Assembly (NCBI GenBank): GCA_002786065.1
Contig: NHNY01000002.1
Location: forward strand, 1,302,001-1,366,000
Direction: 5' to 3'
Length of the DNA: 64,000 nucleotides
Source of the DNA: Microcyclospora pomicola
Taxonomy: Eukaryota; Ascomycota; Dothideomycetes; Capnodiales
Under the pieces are notes generated by a model. The model ran no database searches. It was not told the DNA's origin and worked only from the letters and a program-made list of their open reading frames with translations. Each line of letters opens with the position of its first letter. The first letter of the stretch is position 1. Of the stretch, positions 53,284 to 64,000 are shown in pieces. The position numbers were made by a program, and so were the translations under genes.

Positions 53284-53980
53284 ATGGCAGAATTCAACTG
53301 GCGAACGATCAATGTCGATCTTCTCGATCCGGAATCCGCATCGAACTTCGATCTCACAACTCTGACGCCTGCCGTACAACCAGTCTCCACCGCCGACGTT
53401 CAAACCCTCTCAGGGCAAATAAGACAGTTGGCGCGAGGAGGGAATGCGGAAGGGGCGTTGAGAGGAGCACTGGAAAATGCGCCATATGGTGCGGACGACC
53501 AAGGGAAGGTAAGATGCTAAGGCTGCGCAGCTACGCCTGGATCATGTGCTGAAAGTCGGTATCGCAGGCGTTGCACCTCAGCGTTGTCACAGAGGTGCTC
53601 GGACAAATACGGCAGGCCGAAATGAATCCACTACTACAGCGCATGTACCAGTCGGATGGAGGCTCAGAACTATGCGATACGTTGATGAAGTACCTCTATA
53701 AGGGAATGGGCCAAGGGACCCCGTCAGGGGGTGCAGGATCGAAAGGAGTCTCATCCCATGGCGCTGGTTTCTCGCAAGCAGGAGGCAGGAATTTTGGCGG
53801 CAGTGAGGGTGGAGGGCAAGCCATGAGCGTGTTCTTGAGTTGGCACGAGAAGGTATGTCTGCAGGATCATGTTGCCATACGTAAACCATTTTTATAAAAT
53901 GCTGACTCGAATGATAGTTGATCGAATTGGTTGGTCCAGGAAGCATTGTCCGGGTCATGTCGGATCGGAGAACAGTATGA
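53284..53980 (+). CDS. ARC15: Arp2/3 complex 16 kDa subunit (ARPC5)
   Basis: Three exons, 53284-53508, 53568-53852 and 53918-53980, encode 190 residues. Both introns (59 and 65 nt) are GT-AG in phase 0. The protein reads FNWRTINVDLLDPESASNFD, then NAEGALRGALENAPYGADDQ, then ALHLSVVTEVLGQIRQAEMN and ends HEKLIELVGPGSIVRVMSDR. That is the ARPC5 pattern over the full length. A Gly/Ser-rich insertion (about residues 118-150) precedes the last block, as in fungal members. The subunit helps assemble the Arp2/3 complex, which nucleates branched actin at endocytic patches. Confidence 0.94.
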
Positions 53981-54416
53981 GAGGAAGGCCATAAGACCGG
54001 GTAATGCAAAGTCGGGGCTTAGGACTTCTGTGCCGACTATAAGGTTTGCCTTGAGATCTCGCATATGACCCCCAGAGTCCTTCGGAGCACGATCTACATA
54101 AAGAGATGGTTGCAGAACTCAAAATTTGTATTCCCATCTGCTAGCTCTGCTGGCTCTCGTTGGGGTAGGCATCGCTTTTTCGCTCTTCCGTTGCACGATC
54201 GTTTCAACCTGATTACGAGACTACCGAATGGTGTGAAAACCGAGCCGCTCAAGATCCATACATGATAATATTCAATCTCGAAGTAAATTACGGGCAACCA
54301 GAGATATATACTAGCCTTCATGAAATTTATCAAACGAGAAGGAACCACACCCAACTTTTGCCATACCTAACGTTCGCTGTAAGCCAATGCCAGTTCATCT
54401 CGATGATGACCACAGC
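53981..54416. other. intergenic 3' flanks of ARPC5 and the zinc-finger gene
   Basis: A 436-bp interval between convergent genes. It is AT-rich toward 54260-54330 and has no credible coding frame. Confidence 0.35.
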
Positions 54417-57010
54417 TTATTCCTTGTTCGTGCCACCCGAACTATACGCCGAATCTATCTTGCGACCTTTGCCCTTTCGACTCCCATTGGGTACTATATC
54501 CTCAGGCAAGCCATGATACCCGGCCTGTTGAATCCCAGGAGTAGAATCCCCGTAGTATGGGCCATAGGCGGGCCGTATCCCTGTTGAATCAGACTGTGTT
54601 CCCTGCTGATCGCTTGGGACTTCCCAGGACATTGAGCCGCCATCCGCTAATAGATACTGGGTTCCGATCTGGTCGCCGATATTGGGATGTTGATCAAAGT
54701 CCAAATCCAAAATCTTGGGATCGATAAACACGTCGTTGGCATTGCCGTCAGACTCCTGTAGATCGCCCTCATTCCAAGATACAGAAAAGTTGTCGTGGGC
54801 ATTGGCGTTAGACTCCTGTACATCGCGTCCATCCCAAAGTACAGGACTGTTTAAATGTGAGACTCTGGCATTTTGTGCTTGACTCGGCGCGACCTTGGAA
54901 GAAGAGGCAACGACATCATCTACTGGCTCCTCCCCAAAAAGTGTCATAAATCGCTTTCGGTGCAATTCTTTGTCGCCCGGGGTGGTTGACGATGGGTCAC
55001 TGATCATTTTCAGGACGGCTTCCACGAGTTGCTGAAGCCTGACAACCTTGTAGATGGCCTTGCTATGACTTGAGCAAGTATCAAGCAATAGCGGATTCAA
55101 CTTTCCGGGGTACTGTAGGTACTCCTTGTAAACCTCCGAGAACGTCTTGTGAGTTGCGTCGGTTTCCTGAGGATTGTCCAAAGATGTCCACATCAGGAGT
55201 AAAAGTTGTTTCAATTCAGTAATACGCATTTCGAGCGTTGAGCCCTCCGAGCTCGAATCGCTTATTCCGGCGGCATTAGACGGACTTTGCTTTCGTTTCG
55301 CGGCCTTTGTTGGTGGGGATATGTGAGGAGGCTCTTGTCCGTCGTGTCCCATACGGAAAAGTTCATTGTACAGCTCACATGCGTCATTGGGATGTCTCCG
55401 ACTGCCATGTGAGCAGGTCGTCATGTCACTTGAACAGTTTTCTGCATGGCGGAGCTCTTTTCCATAATTTGGGCAGTCCTTTGTCACACATTTCTGGGTA
55501 CAGTGCTTGTGTTCCTTCTTCTCTTCTTCAGTTTCAAATGTCCTGAAGCATTTAGTGCAGTAAAAGAAGCAATGTGGTGCTCCGTGATGTCGCCTGAAGG
55601 TGTGTTAGCAAGGCAGAATGTAATTACAGAAATGTGTACTTACGCAAGTCCCGAGATGTTTTTATGCCATGTCTCACAACCATAATGACAATTCGTTTCT
55701 GGGCAATCGCAGTGACGGTGGATACATCGGAAGCCCCCAGTATTTTTGACGTGGTCGGGTGCCGGCTTAGGTGCGGTATCTTCATCGTCAACTTCATCGG
55801 AGTCATCGGGGGGCTGTTTCTTTCTCCTTTTGGCCTGCCGAGTTCCTTCGCCGGTAATTGGAGGTTTAAGGCCATGCTTGCTGTTGCGCGACGACTCCTG
55901 CGTCTCGTCGGTATCTTGTGCAGCGTCAACGCTGTTTCGATCGAGCGAGGTTGGAGAAGCAGAGTAGCTATTTCTTCTGGCACTTTCGCGTTGCGGTCTC
56001 GCATTTGTTTCTGGAGGAGTCGTCTTTGATCTGGTGATCAACTCGGGCAGAGAGTGTCCGTAGTAAAATTTGACTGGCGGTTTTGGACCTGGAAAAGCTT
56101 GAGATAGCCTTGCGATATCCTTTTTTATGTCTTGCCACCGAACTTCCTGCGGTCGGGGATTGATGAGTGGAACAACCCTACGCGCATCAGCTTTTGTCGT
56201 CGTAAGCGCGCATGCTTCCAATGATTCGGTGGTCGACAGCTGATAGACACTCATCAGACTGTCGACCCTGGTCTCCTGTACCAGAATGGGTATGCCTGAT
56301 GAATGCTCTAATATAAGCGGCTCCTGTGTGGTATTGTGAATATCAGCGGGTGTGCACATTGCTGGATCCTGCACCAGTGAACTGGACACAGCTGGCTCAT
56401 CACACATGGTCAAAGCATATTCCCCACGGATGGCGTCTATGCATGCATCGTGGCTGTCGCATCCACTCATTCCACAGCCGATGTCATGCTCGGTGCTTGA
56501 CTCGATCTTGTTCACGAAGTCTTGAAACATCCGTCGGCCGTGGTTGGAGGAGAATCGTAGGCGCACAAGACTGGCTGGTGTGAGCGACATGTCATTGACC
56601 CCGGCGACACTGCGTCTTTGATCACATCCTCGGCGGCCGTGTGCGCTCAAGTTGTTATCGAAGCTGATAACATTCGTCATGATCTTAGCCTTCCAAGGGA
56701 AACGAACATGCGGTCCAAGCTGTGTAAGGTACTGTCCTATAAGCTCGCGACACGTTCTTGGTAGTCTGCTCTTCCAACCCACATCGTTCGACGGTCGTGG
56801 TGATGGTCGAGGGACCGGGCCTATCGGTCGACCGTATACATGCGATAGTCTGGATCCAGCTTGCGCACATGGGCGATTGGAAGGGAGAGCCTGAGGTGCT
56901 TCACTACGCTGGTACGCAGTGGACAATGTACTTTGGATCTTGTCCATGGACAGAGAGTGGTTTGATGACGCAGTGTTGTCGCTCGATCTAGTACGGAGTA
57001 GACCTTGCAT
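54417..57010 (-). CDS. fungal C2H2-like zinc-finger protein, 847 residues
   Basis: Two exons on the minus strand, 57010-55644 and 55593-54417, join across a 50-nt GT-AG intron. The intron lies inside the Cys/His region. Splicing restores GFRCIHRHCDCPETNCHYGC, NISGLARHHGAPHCFFYC and CTKCFRTFETEEEKKEHKHC, the pattern of a common fungal C2H2-like protein family. The N-terminal 430 residues are polar with scattered Cys. A basic run (RQAKRRKKQPP) may be a nuclear signal. The C-terminal 350 residues are disordered, and they contain a 20-residue tandem duplication. A nuclear regulatory role is likely but unproven. Confidence 0.8.
54731..54850 (-). repeat. 60-bp tandem duplication inside the zinc-finger gene
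   Basis: Two adjacent 60-bp copies (54731-54790 and 54791-54850) encode VLWDGRDVQESNANAHDNFS and VSWNEGDLQESDGNANDVFI. The copies are in frame and moderately diverged. Confidence 0.85.
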
Positions 57011-58497
57011 TGTGGGAAGAATGCCGTGGAGTTGCTGATTGCTAGGTGATACTGTGTGTGGAAAGACTATCGGCGAGCCATGATCGACTGGGAAGATGCT
57101 TCCTCACAACTCGACATTCGTCTTGCGCGAAGGGAGTGAAAGGAGATCACATCTTCAGCGACGTTCGATGGGATTTTGTAGCATTGCGAGTGGGCGATGG
57201 GCACTCGAAAGTGCAAAGCACACAGTCCGCACTGCGCAGAGAGGTGGAAGCCCTAGTGCTAACAGGACCTAACACTGATGAAGTAGACTGCAGGTGACTT
57301 ATCAAATGTATACTCGATTAGTCGGGTCTGTCCCCGCCATAAAGAAAGTGGGGATGGCCAGGCGATAAGAATACATGTAGATACCTTTGTCGATGGTGCC
57401 CACTAGCGTTGAGCTCCGAGTGATAAGGATCAGATGCGAGTATAAGTGATGGCCTGCACATCGTGTACATATGACGCTCCATCGACCTCGAATCATGAAG
57501 TCAATTGTCTTGCAGCACATCTGTACCTGCGCAATGGCGTCGATGGAACACCCTTACTCCTTGAGAAGCGCGGAAGACGATTTGAGAGCCATGCACATGC
57601 TCGGCATTCCGCGTGCCTTGGATTCGATGCATTTGAGTGCTTCTGAGCTGGCAATAGTGCGCGCAGGACCGCATTCATGTTGCTACCGTGTCGAAACATA
57701 TGGTCCTGAGACACGAGACTCTGTCAATCCTCTCGCCACCTAGTGTCAATGGTTCATCGTCAGCCTTGTAACTTCTCCGGCGATCAACAATGAGTCGACC
57801 AACATTTGGTGCATCCTAGGCCCTCAGTAAGTGTCTTTGAACCTTTCGAGGCATACCTGCATCAAACATGTCAACCAACTCGAGTACAGGTACTAATCTC
57901 AAGCCCACCCGCGCCTGTGATCGTCTACCTTGCTACACGCTCGATCCCGTTCTGATAGCGCGATGGAATCAACGAAGTTTCGATTCATGATGGCAGTGCC
58001 AAGTCGAAGTGCTGCATATCGGGTTCACGATTGCAAAGGTGAAGTCTGTTGGTGTATGCTGTGTAGCGGCGCTTTTGAAAGCGGCGCGCCGGGGGGAAGA
58101 TAGAACTACCGTCCGCCAGAGCCTATAATATCATACCAAAGTTGACATGGACCTTGACATATCAAGATAGGTGCGCAACGTGGACATTCCCCCCGGATCC
58201 GCATGGACCAACGATCCACGCTGTGGGTTCACGCTTCATGATGGTTGCACTTGTCCTTGACAATGGCGGGACACTACGTGTATGTAGCTTTGACGCGTGA
58301 CAAGGAGATTTCGGATGGTAAAGAAAGTAGGTGATGATACATTATTGCAACAAGACCAGCTTCACCCGGTACATTGGTGATAGCTGGATCCAATGTCAAC
58401 GTCACGCTGCTCGATCTCTGAGCCTACGATCCGATGCCCTTACACGTCAAGCCACGATCATGCTACCATTGTTTCCGAATGGGTACAGCAAATGAAG
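57011..58497. other. 1.5-kb gene-poor region
   Basis: This interval contains the promoter of the zinc-finger gene and the 3' flank of SR140. A 90-codon frame at 57471-57743 has no recognisable features. A GC-rich run GCGGCGCGCCGGGGGG lies at about 58081-58096. No gene or RNA could be supported. Confidence 0.4.
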
Positions 58498-60753
58498 TCA
58501 GTCTTCATCACTATCTGCAAACATGTCTTCCGCCCTCATCCTTTTCCGTTGACCGGACGGAGCAGGCTTTATGGCATCCACTGCCGAAATCTCCATCTGT
58601 CCTGCTACATCTGATCTAGGTCCACCTGGGTCTTGTGATCTGATCGCAAACTTTTCAGGGTCAATCATCGGCGGATCCAACGATGATGTGTGCGGTATCG
58701 GTATTTCCGCTTCTGTCTTTTCGAGCTCTGCCGCCTTTAGCTTGTCTTTCATGGCTTGTATCTTTTCTCTAGCGTCTGCCTGCTTCTTTTTCTTCTCCTC
58801 CTCTGCTGCTCGCATCTCTACATCAGCTCTTTCTGACGCACTCAATGGTGGTTCCAAGAAGTCCTGCTTCATATGTTCCAGCACATCGGTCTTGAATGTC
58901 GACCAGGACTCCCAAAGATCGAATACTTGCCCAACACGCCGCTTCCACTGCTCCATTTTGATGCGGCCCCATTGAAGTTCTTTATCCAGTTTTCCTAGGT
59001 ATGGGAAGATCTTAAGCATCACAAATCCCTTCTCGAACAGCTGACGGTATTTCCAAGCATTTTTGGCACCGGCCGTAGAAGAGGCAGAGAGGATATCTGA
59101 TATGACAAACAGAGCTACAAGTTTGGCACTCGAAGGATCGTCGTCCCGTTTACTTTGCCTTGACTGTTCCGGCATATCGTCGTTCACAGACGGCAAAGCT
59201 TCGCCAGGCTCATATTCATCCTCTTCATCACGCCCCTCGTCCGAGTCTTCGTATTTAGCAGCGAGACTATATGAGAAGGGCTTGACAACATTGAGGAGGA
59301 GAAGTCCAACAACGTCTTCTGCACCAGTGCCTGCATGACCTATGGCAAAGTTCGTGACCCTGGCTACATCTCCTTTGCGTAGTATAGTGTGAGACTTGGG
59401 CAGACGGCAGAGTAGGTGCACTAGCCGAGCTCGTTCGAGAGGCGTCATATAATGCCGTTCGATAGCACTGGACTCCGGACCATCGCGGCCATCCGCATAT
59501 CTCTTTGCATTATCCTCGCCATCACTTTCTTCATCACTTGAAGCATAATCAATGTCATCAACAATAGTAGCCATGTCGGTGAGATCTGGAAAGGTGATCG
59601 CTCCAGTAGGCAGCACCCAATCATAATCAGAGTCGGCAAAGATCTTTTGTGTACTTTGAGGCTGCCGCAATCTCGCTTGAACAGCCTCGTTAGGATCATC
59701 ATCTGACCACAACAAGTAGCGATAGTACACCCCTGCCGGATTGCGAGAGTCAAACAAGAAAGCAAAATGGGGATCGTGTTGCACACTCGGAATGGACATG
59801 AGCAGAGCTTCGATTTGCATGGCGCGTTGCGTCGACTGTTCGGCCAATAGACGATCCGCCAAGAGGTGAACGGCTCGCATGGTCTGTATGTCGGAAGGCG
59901 CGCTCACAGTAACCTCCCATCCATTTCGCGCGCTTGGTCTGTACATGGCGTCAGAGTGGTACGAATCTGGTGGCGCATAGCCACGATGATCTCGAGGCGG
60001 TGGAGCATTGCGTAGGCCTGAACCACGCTGCAAATCCCGACTTCTCTCCGCACCAAATGGCTCACTACTGGTTGCTGTAAGACCAGAAATGCTGGGATGC
60101 AATGCGGCTGATGACAAGTGTCTTGAGATGGAGAGAAAGTGACCCAATCCCATATACTTGTCCTTCAAGGCGCTTACAGCAGTATCGATCTGGGAGTTTG
60201 TGGTGCCCGACTCCAGGGTAGCTATTGCAGAAAGCGATCGTTTTGAAGATCCGCGGACTTCGGGGCGGATCATTCTTACAGAGTATACTGGTAGCCGATC
60301 TCGAAGAAGGTCCATGATGATCTTCTCGGTAGTATTAACGGGGAGTGATGACAATTGCACCGTCGGTCTAGGGGCCTCTTCCAGCCGTCTGTCACCATCA
60401 AAGTCTGTCGGGCGATTGTAATTCGCCATGCTCCGGTCGTCTTCCTCATCCTCTATCATCTGAGTCATCTCGCGCATAGCTTCCATTTCGCGTCGTCGCC
60501 TCTGGCTCGGCGGCGCACCAGGCATTGAGGGCATGCCATACCCTCCATAGGCGCCGTGAGTACCATGAGAGCTGTGATCGTCTGCTCCAAATTCATCTTC
60601 AAACTCTCGGAGAGCAGCAGCTGTCTCTCTCTCATCTCGCTCTCGTTTAGCGGCTGCATCCTGACGGTCTTTCTCAAAAGCAGAGATCTTCTTTGGAGCT
60701 GCAAGCTTGCTGCTAATATCCGGGAACTCTTTCAAGAGCTCCTCGTCTGCCAT
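58498..60753 (-). CDS. U2 snRNP-associated SR140/U2SURP-like protein
   Basis: An intronless 751-residue protein. The N-terminus has a charged coiled coil (FEKDRQDAAAKRERDERETA), then a divergent RRM-like part (VQLSSLPVNTTEKIIMDLLR). Residues about 310-360 form the SURP motif: AMQIEALLMSIPSVQHDPHF and FDSRNPAGVYYRYLLW. A CID-like domain follows (MTPLERARLVHLLCRLPKSH to YLGKLDKELQWGRIKMEQWK). The C-terminus has a Lys/Glu-rich helix. This order matches SR140, which is associated with the U2 snRNP. In fungi it is presumed to assist branch-site recognition. The gene diverges from TOR. Confidence 0.88.
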   Translation of the reverse strand: MADEELLKEFPDISSKLAAPKKISAFEKDRQDAAAKRERDERETAAALREFEDEFGADDHSSHGTHGAYGGYGMPSMPGAPPSQRRRREMEAMREMTQMIEDEEDDRSMANYNRPTDFDGDRRLEEAPRPTVQLSSLPVNTTEKIIMDLLRDRLPVYSVRMIRPEVRGSSKRSLSAIATLESGTTNSQIDTAVSALKDKYMGLGHFLSISRHLSSAALHPSISGLTATSSEPFGAERSRDLQRGSGLRNAPPPRDHRGYAPPDSYHSDAMYRPSARNGWEVTVSAPSDIQTMRAVHLLADRLLAEQSTQRAMQIEALLMSIPSVQHDPHFAFLFDSRNPAGVYYRYLLWSDDDPNEAVQARLRQPQSTQKIFADSDYDWVLPTGAITFPDLTDMATIVDDIDYASSDEESDGEDNAKRYADGRDGPESSAIERHYMTPLERARLVHLLCRLPKSHTILRKGDVARVTNFAIGHAGTGAEDVVGLLLLNVVKPFSYSLAAKYEDSDEGRDEEDEYEPGEALPSVNDDMPEQSRQSKRDDDPSSAKLVALFVISDILSASSTAGAKNAWKYRQLFEKGFVMLKIFPYLGKLDKELQWGRIKMEQWKRRVGQVFDLWESWSTFKTDVLEHMKQDFLEPPLSASERADVEMRAAEEEKKKKQADAREKIQAMKDKLKAAELEKTEAEIPIPHTSSLDPPMIDPEKFAIRSQDPGGPRSDVAGQMEISAVDAIKPAPSGQRKRMRAEDMFADSDED

Positions 60754-61234
60754 GGCATCTGAGAGAGGTGTATCGAGTCACGTGGGACCTGAATCAGCCG
60801 AACTGACAGTACGCGGTATTCACTGAGACCTGCTGCTAGTTATCACGACAAGAGCAGCATTGTTTATCCATACAATGTCTCAGCAAGCTAGAGTCGTGAA
60901 GCCAATGTCACTTGGATGCACACCTAGAAGTTGGTTCATTGGTTGCTGTCGTGCTCCTGATGGTCGTGGCAAGGCGTAGCGCGCATAGTTCCGCGTCTCG
61001 AGCAACTATAGTACGACCACCCACCTCGCACAGACCCCCTCCACATGTGTTGTGAATGGCACATGCACCTTATGTGAACATGCCGCCTACCTTGTGCCTC
61101 CCATAACATTTCACGCCTGGGACCAACGATAAACACGCGAATCAGACAAGGATGGGCATCAAAGTTCCGACACTGGGACTATGCTCAAGGTCTGAAGCTG
61201 GAATACGGTAGCCCTCGACACACCAACGGCGAAG
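60754..61234. promoter_or_regulatory. divergent promoter between SR140 and TOR genes
   Basis: About 480 bp separate the opposed ATGs. A CACGTG site lies in GAGTCACGTGGGAC around 60779-60784, near the SR140 start. The frame leading into TOR has a TGA at 61193-61195, which bounds its N-terminus. Confidence 0.4.
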
Positions 61235-64000
61235 ATGGCGCAACCATTCAAAGACAACCTTGATGCTCTCTGCATAGAACTGCGCTCGCGCAGTGATACT
61301 ACTCGCCAGAATGCGGCCTCGAAACTGGGCGAGCAGGTCTTTGCGGCCTTTCGCGACCTCAACACGGCAGATTTCAACCGATACTACGTCGAAGTGCAGA
61401 AGAGGATGGCCGAGCTCATCTTGGCCGGTACAGACACCCACGAACGAACTGGTGGGCTGTATGTGATGAACGCTCTCATCGACTTCAAGGGTGATGATGC
61501 GTCGCAAAAGGTTGCGAAGTTCAGTACAATTCTGAAGAGGACGTTAGAGGGCAACGACACAAGTGCTATGATTGTGGCAGCAAAATGCCTGGGCAAACTG
61601 GCAGCACCAGGCCATGCCTTGTCCAACGAGCTTGTCGATGCAGAAGTCAAGCATGCGCTTGAATGGCTCACCTCCGAACGCAATGAGACTCGACGTTTCG
61701 CAGCAGTACTGATTCTGCGAGAGCTCACGCGACACAACCCGACTCTGCTATTCACGTTCCGCGAAGGGGTACTGATTAGTATATGGGAAGGATTGCGGGA
61801 TCAGAAAGTAGTCATTCGAGAGACTTCTGCAGAAGTCGTCAACCAATGCTTCAAGATTCTATCGGCACGAGACCCACAAGCTCGCCAGACACAGCTAACA
61901 CGCATGTACGAGAATGCTCAGGATGGGTTCAGGAGGGCCACTGTTGAGTGGATACATGGGTCTTTACTCGTCTATAAAGAGTTGTTGGTGCAAGGGGGCA
62001 TGTTCATGCACGGCGTCAAATACAAGGACGCATCAGAGCGGGTTCTGCACTCGGCCTACAAGGATCATCGAGACCCAACAATCAGACGAACGGTGGTGGA
62101 GATCATCCCTATCCTCGCTGGCTATGCCCCCAAGGAGTTTTGCCATAACTACCTTGCAAAATCGATGTCGCATCTTCAGAGCTTGCTGAAGAAGAACCAA
62201 CCTGAGTATCGTAACATGGCATTCGCAGCCATTGGTAAAATTGCCCACGCGGTAGGATCCAATATCCAACCATATCTTGACACAATTCTATTCCACATCA
62301 GAGAAGCTCTAGCGGTGAAGAGCCGGACGAAACATAGTGACGAGTCACCCATCTTCGAATGCATCAGCATGATCTCCATCGCAGTTGGACAAACACTGAG
62401 CAAATACATGGAAGCCTTGCTTGATCCTATCTTCGCCTGTGGGCTTTCCGATGCACTCACACAGGCTCTAGTCGATATGGCACATTACATCCCACCGATC
62501 AAGCCTACCATACAGGAGAAGTTGCTAGACTTGCTCAGTCGCACTCTCTGTGGCCGTCCATTCCAAACTCTTGGGCACCCTACTCATGGTCAAGGCCTAC
62601 CACCGATCTTCACCAAGGAGCTAAGGGACCAACGCGACCCGGGTCATCTCGATCACAAAGAGCAAGAGATCGCGTTAGCACTGCATACCCTCGGTTCTTT
62701 TGACTTCAGTGGCCATATCCTGAATGAGTTTGTACGCGATGTCGCTATTCGCTACGTGGAAGACGACGATGCCATTATTCGCAAAGCAGCTGCTCTCACA
62801 TGTTGCCAACTCTTCGTCAAAGACCCGATTGTGTACCAAACCAGCTTGCATGCTATACAAGTTGTCGCCGATGTCATTGAAAAGCTTCTCACCGTTGGTG
62901 TCGCCGATCCGCATCCAGACATTCGTCAAACTGTCCTGGTGTCACTGGACTCCCGCTTCGATCGCCACCTCGCGAAGGCCGAGAACGTTCGCACGCTGTT
63001 TCTCGCTCTGAACGATGAGAAATTCGCAATCCGCGAAGCTGCCATGACCATCATCGGTCGACTGACCTCTGTCAATCCAGCTTACGTCTTCCCATCATTG
63101 CGTAAAGTACTCATTCAGCTCCTGACCGAGATCGAATACTCGAATAGTCCTAACAACAAACAAGAGTCCGCACAACTGATCAGTCACCTGGTTGGAGCAA
63201 GCAGTAAGCTTATTAAGCCTTATGTTGATCCCATGGTCACCGTACTCCTTCCGAAAGCAGAAGATGCAAATGCTGATGTCGCGGCCACCACTCTTCGGGC
63301 TCTTGGTGATCTGGCCACAGTTGGGGGCGACGATATGATCAGATACATTCCGGAAATGATGAGGATCATCATCAAGAGCTTGCAAGATCTTAGTTCTGAC
63401 AAGAAACGAGAGGCAGCGTTGTGCACGTTGGGGCAACTCGCGAGCAACAGTGGCTATGTGATCGAGCCATACACAGATCATCCGGAACTGTTGACGATTC
63501 TCGTGAACATTGTCAAGCATGAGAAGCAGGGCAGTCTTCGACGAGAAACCATTCGATTGATGGGTATTCTTGGTGCGTTGGACCCATATAAGCACCAGCA
63601 AGTCATTGAAGAGTCGCCAGAGTCAAACCTGCGCGCTGAAGCGGAAGCAGAGTCTGACGTTACTCTGATCATGAAGGGCATTACGCCCAGCAATGAGGAC
63701 TATTACCCAACAGTTGTCATTAACACACTTATGGGCATGCTCAAGGAGGACACTCTGAAGTTATATCATTCTGGCGTTGTCGATGCCGTCATGAACATAT
63801 ACGCGACCATGGGTATGAAATGTGTCCCATTCCTCAACACTGTAGTGCCCGGTATAGTCAGTGTGCTGAAAGATGCACCTTCCGACAGGCTGGAGGGCTA
63901 CTTCAACCAACTCAGTTTGCTGGTGAAGATTGTGCGTCAACACATTCGTCCACATCTCAAAACCATCATCGCTGCCGTGTCTGAGCACTGGTACACGAGT
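61235..64000 (+). CDS. TOR: TOR kinase (target of rapamycin), N-terminal 922 residues, cut by window edge
   Basis: The frame runs without a stop from ATG 61235 to the last base of the window, 922 codons, and an in-frame TGA lies 40 bases before the ATG. It starts MAQPFKDNLDALCIELRSRS and continues as HEAT repeats: NETRRFAAVLILRELTRHNP, YRNMAFAAIGKIAHAVGSN, IRKAAALTCCQLFVKDPIVY and others. The region VVPGIVSVLKDAPSDRLEGY into NQLSLLVKIVRQHIRPHLKT is characteristic of TOR (the DUF3385 part). TOR is a Ser/Thr kinase at the vacuole surface that couples nutrients to growth. The FAT, FRB and kinase domains, about 1500 more residues, must lie to the right. Only one TOR gene is usual in filamentous ascomycetes. 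Confidence 0.95.
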   Translation, partial: MAQPFKDNLDALCIELRSRSDTTRQNAASKLGEQVFAAFRDLNTADFNRYYVEVQKRMAELILAGTDTHERTGGLYVMNALIDFKGDDASQKVAKFSTILKRTLEGNDTSAMIVAAKCLGKLAAPGHALSNELVDAEVKHALEWLTSERNETRRFAAVLILRELTRHNPTLLFTFREGVLISIWEGLRDQKVVIRETSAEVVNQCFKILSARDPQARQTQLTRMYENAQDGFRRATVEWIHGSLLVYKELLVQGGMFMHGVKYKDASERVLHSAYKDHRDPTIRRTVVEIIPILAGYAPKEFCHNYLAKSMSHLQSLLKKNQPEYRNMAFAAIGKIAHAVGSNIQPYLDTILFHIREALAVKSRTKHSDESPIFECISMISIAVGQTLSKYMEALLDPIFACGLSDALTQALVDMAHYIPPIKPTIQEKLLDLLSRTLCGRPFQTLGHPTHGQGLPPIFTKELRDQRDPGHLDHKEQEIALALHTLGSFDFSGHILNEFVRDVAIRYVEDDDAIIRKAAALTCCQLFVKDPIVYQTSLHAIQVVADVIEKLLTVGVADPHPDIRQTVLVSLDSRFDRHLAKAENVRTLFLALNDEKFAIREAAMTIIGRLTSVNPAYVFPSLRKVLIQLLTEIEYSNSPNNKQESAQLISHLVGASSKLIKPYVDPMVTVLLPKAEDANADVAATTLRALGDLATVGGDDMIRYIPEMMRIIIKSLQDLSSDKKREAALCTLGQLASNSGYVIEPYTDHPELLTILVNIVKHEKQGSLRRETIRLMGILGALDPYKHQQVIEESPESNLRAEAEAESDVTLIMKGITPSNEDYYPTVVINTLMGMLKEDTLKLYHSGVVDAVMNIYATMGMKCVPFLNTVVPGIVSVLKDAPSDRLEGYFNQLSLLVKIVRQHIRPHLKTIIAAVSEHWYTS

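Noticed and set aside
57471-57743. 90-codon plus-strand frame in the 57-58.5 kb gap
   Set aside because: It has no recognisable feature and overlaps two other frames of similar length.
1-64000. Transposons, LTR elements, virus-derived genes, CRISPR arrays and secondary-metabolite clusters
   Set aside because: I looked for transposase, reverse transcriptase, integrase and capsid-like frames, long terminal repeats and regular spacer arrays and saw none. LYS2 has an NRPS-like layout but is a primary-metabolism gene with no cluster partners.

Overview
The window looks like nuclear DNA of a filamentous ascomycete (Pezizomycotina), most likely a dothideomycete of the Mycosphaerella/Cercospora type. 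That placement is inferred from protein character, short GT-AG introns (about 50-160 nt), a fungal alpha-aminoadipate lysine pathway gene (LYS2), a fused betaine-lipid synthase, the fungal complex I subunit NUXM and F-box and RBR proteins of filamentous-fungal type. Genes lie on both strands without operons. I found no transposon, LTR element, CRISPR array, rRNA or convincing tRNA.

Layout. 1-10 kb: 3' end of an unidentified gene, a DUF2235 hydrolase, a CSN8/PSMD8/EIF3K-family protein, a seven-transmembrane PAQR/Izh receptor-like protein, galactokinase, a secreted 5'-nucleotidase-like phosphoesterase and an RNPS1-like SR protein. 11-24 kb: profilin, L-2-aminoadipate reductase, an RBR ubiquitin ligase, two F-box proteins, a doubtful small gene and RER1. 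24-36 kb: a long leader region and betaine lipid synthase BTA1, complex I NUXM, the spliceosomal helicase Aquarius/Cwf11 and a hotdog thioesterase. 37-48 kb: eIF4G, THO complex subunit Hpr1/THOC1, the fork-protection protein Csm3/TIPIN and a small mitochondrial protein. 48-64 kb: a Cys/His-rich protein, an unresolved membrane-protein locus, a large membrane-anchored protein, ARPC5, a fungal zinc-finger protein, the U2 snRNP-associated protein SR140 and the first 922 codons of TOR kinase, which runs off the right edge.

The genes are mostly housekeeping. Several act in mRNA metabolism (RNPS1, Aquarius, THOC1, eIF4G, SR140) and two in actin dynamics (profilin, ARPC5), but nothing in the layout shows that they are coregulated. 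Many neighbours are head-to-head pairs sharing 230-480 bp of promoter DNA. I see no clear new multi-gene system. The most unusual features are microexons in the profilin and thioesterase genes, a five-copy acidic repeat in Csm3, a long open frame without ATG directly upstream of BTA1, a 60-bp tandem duplication in a zinc-finger gene and some short palindromic intergenic motifs.

Exon models were built by eye from reading frame, GT-AG sites and family sequence. They are predictions.
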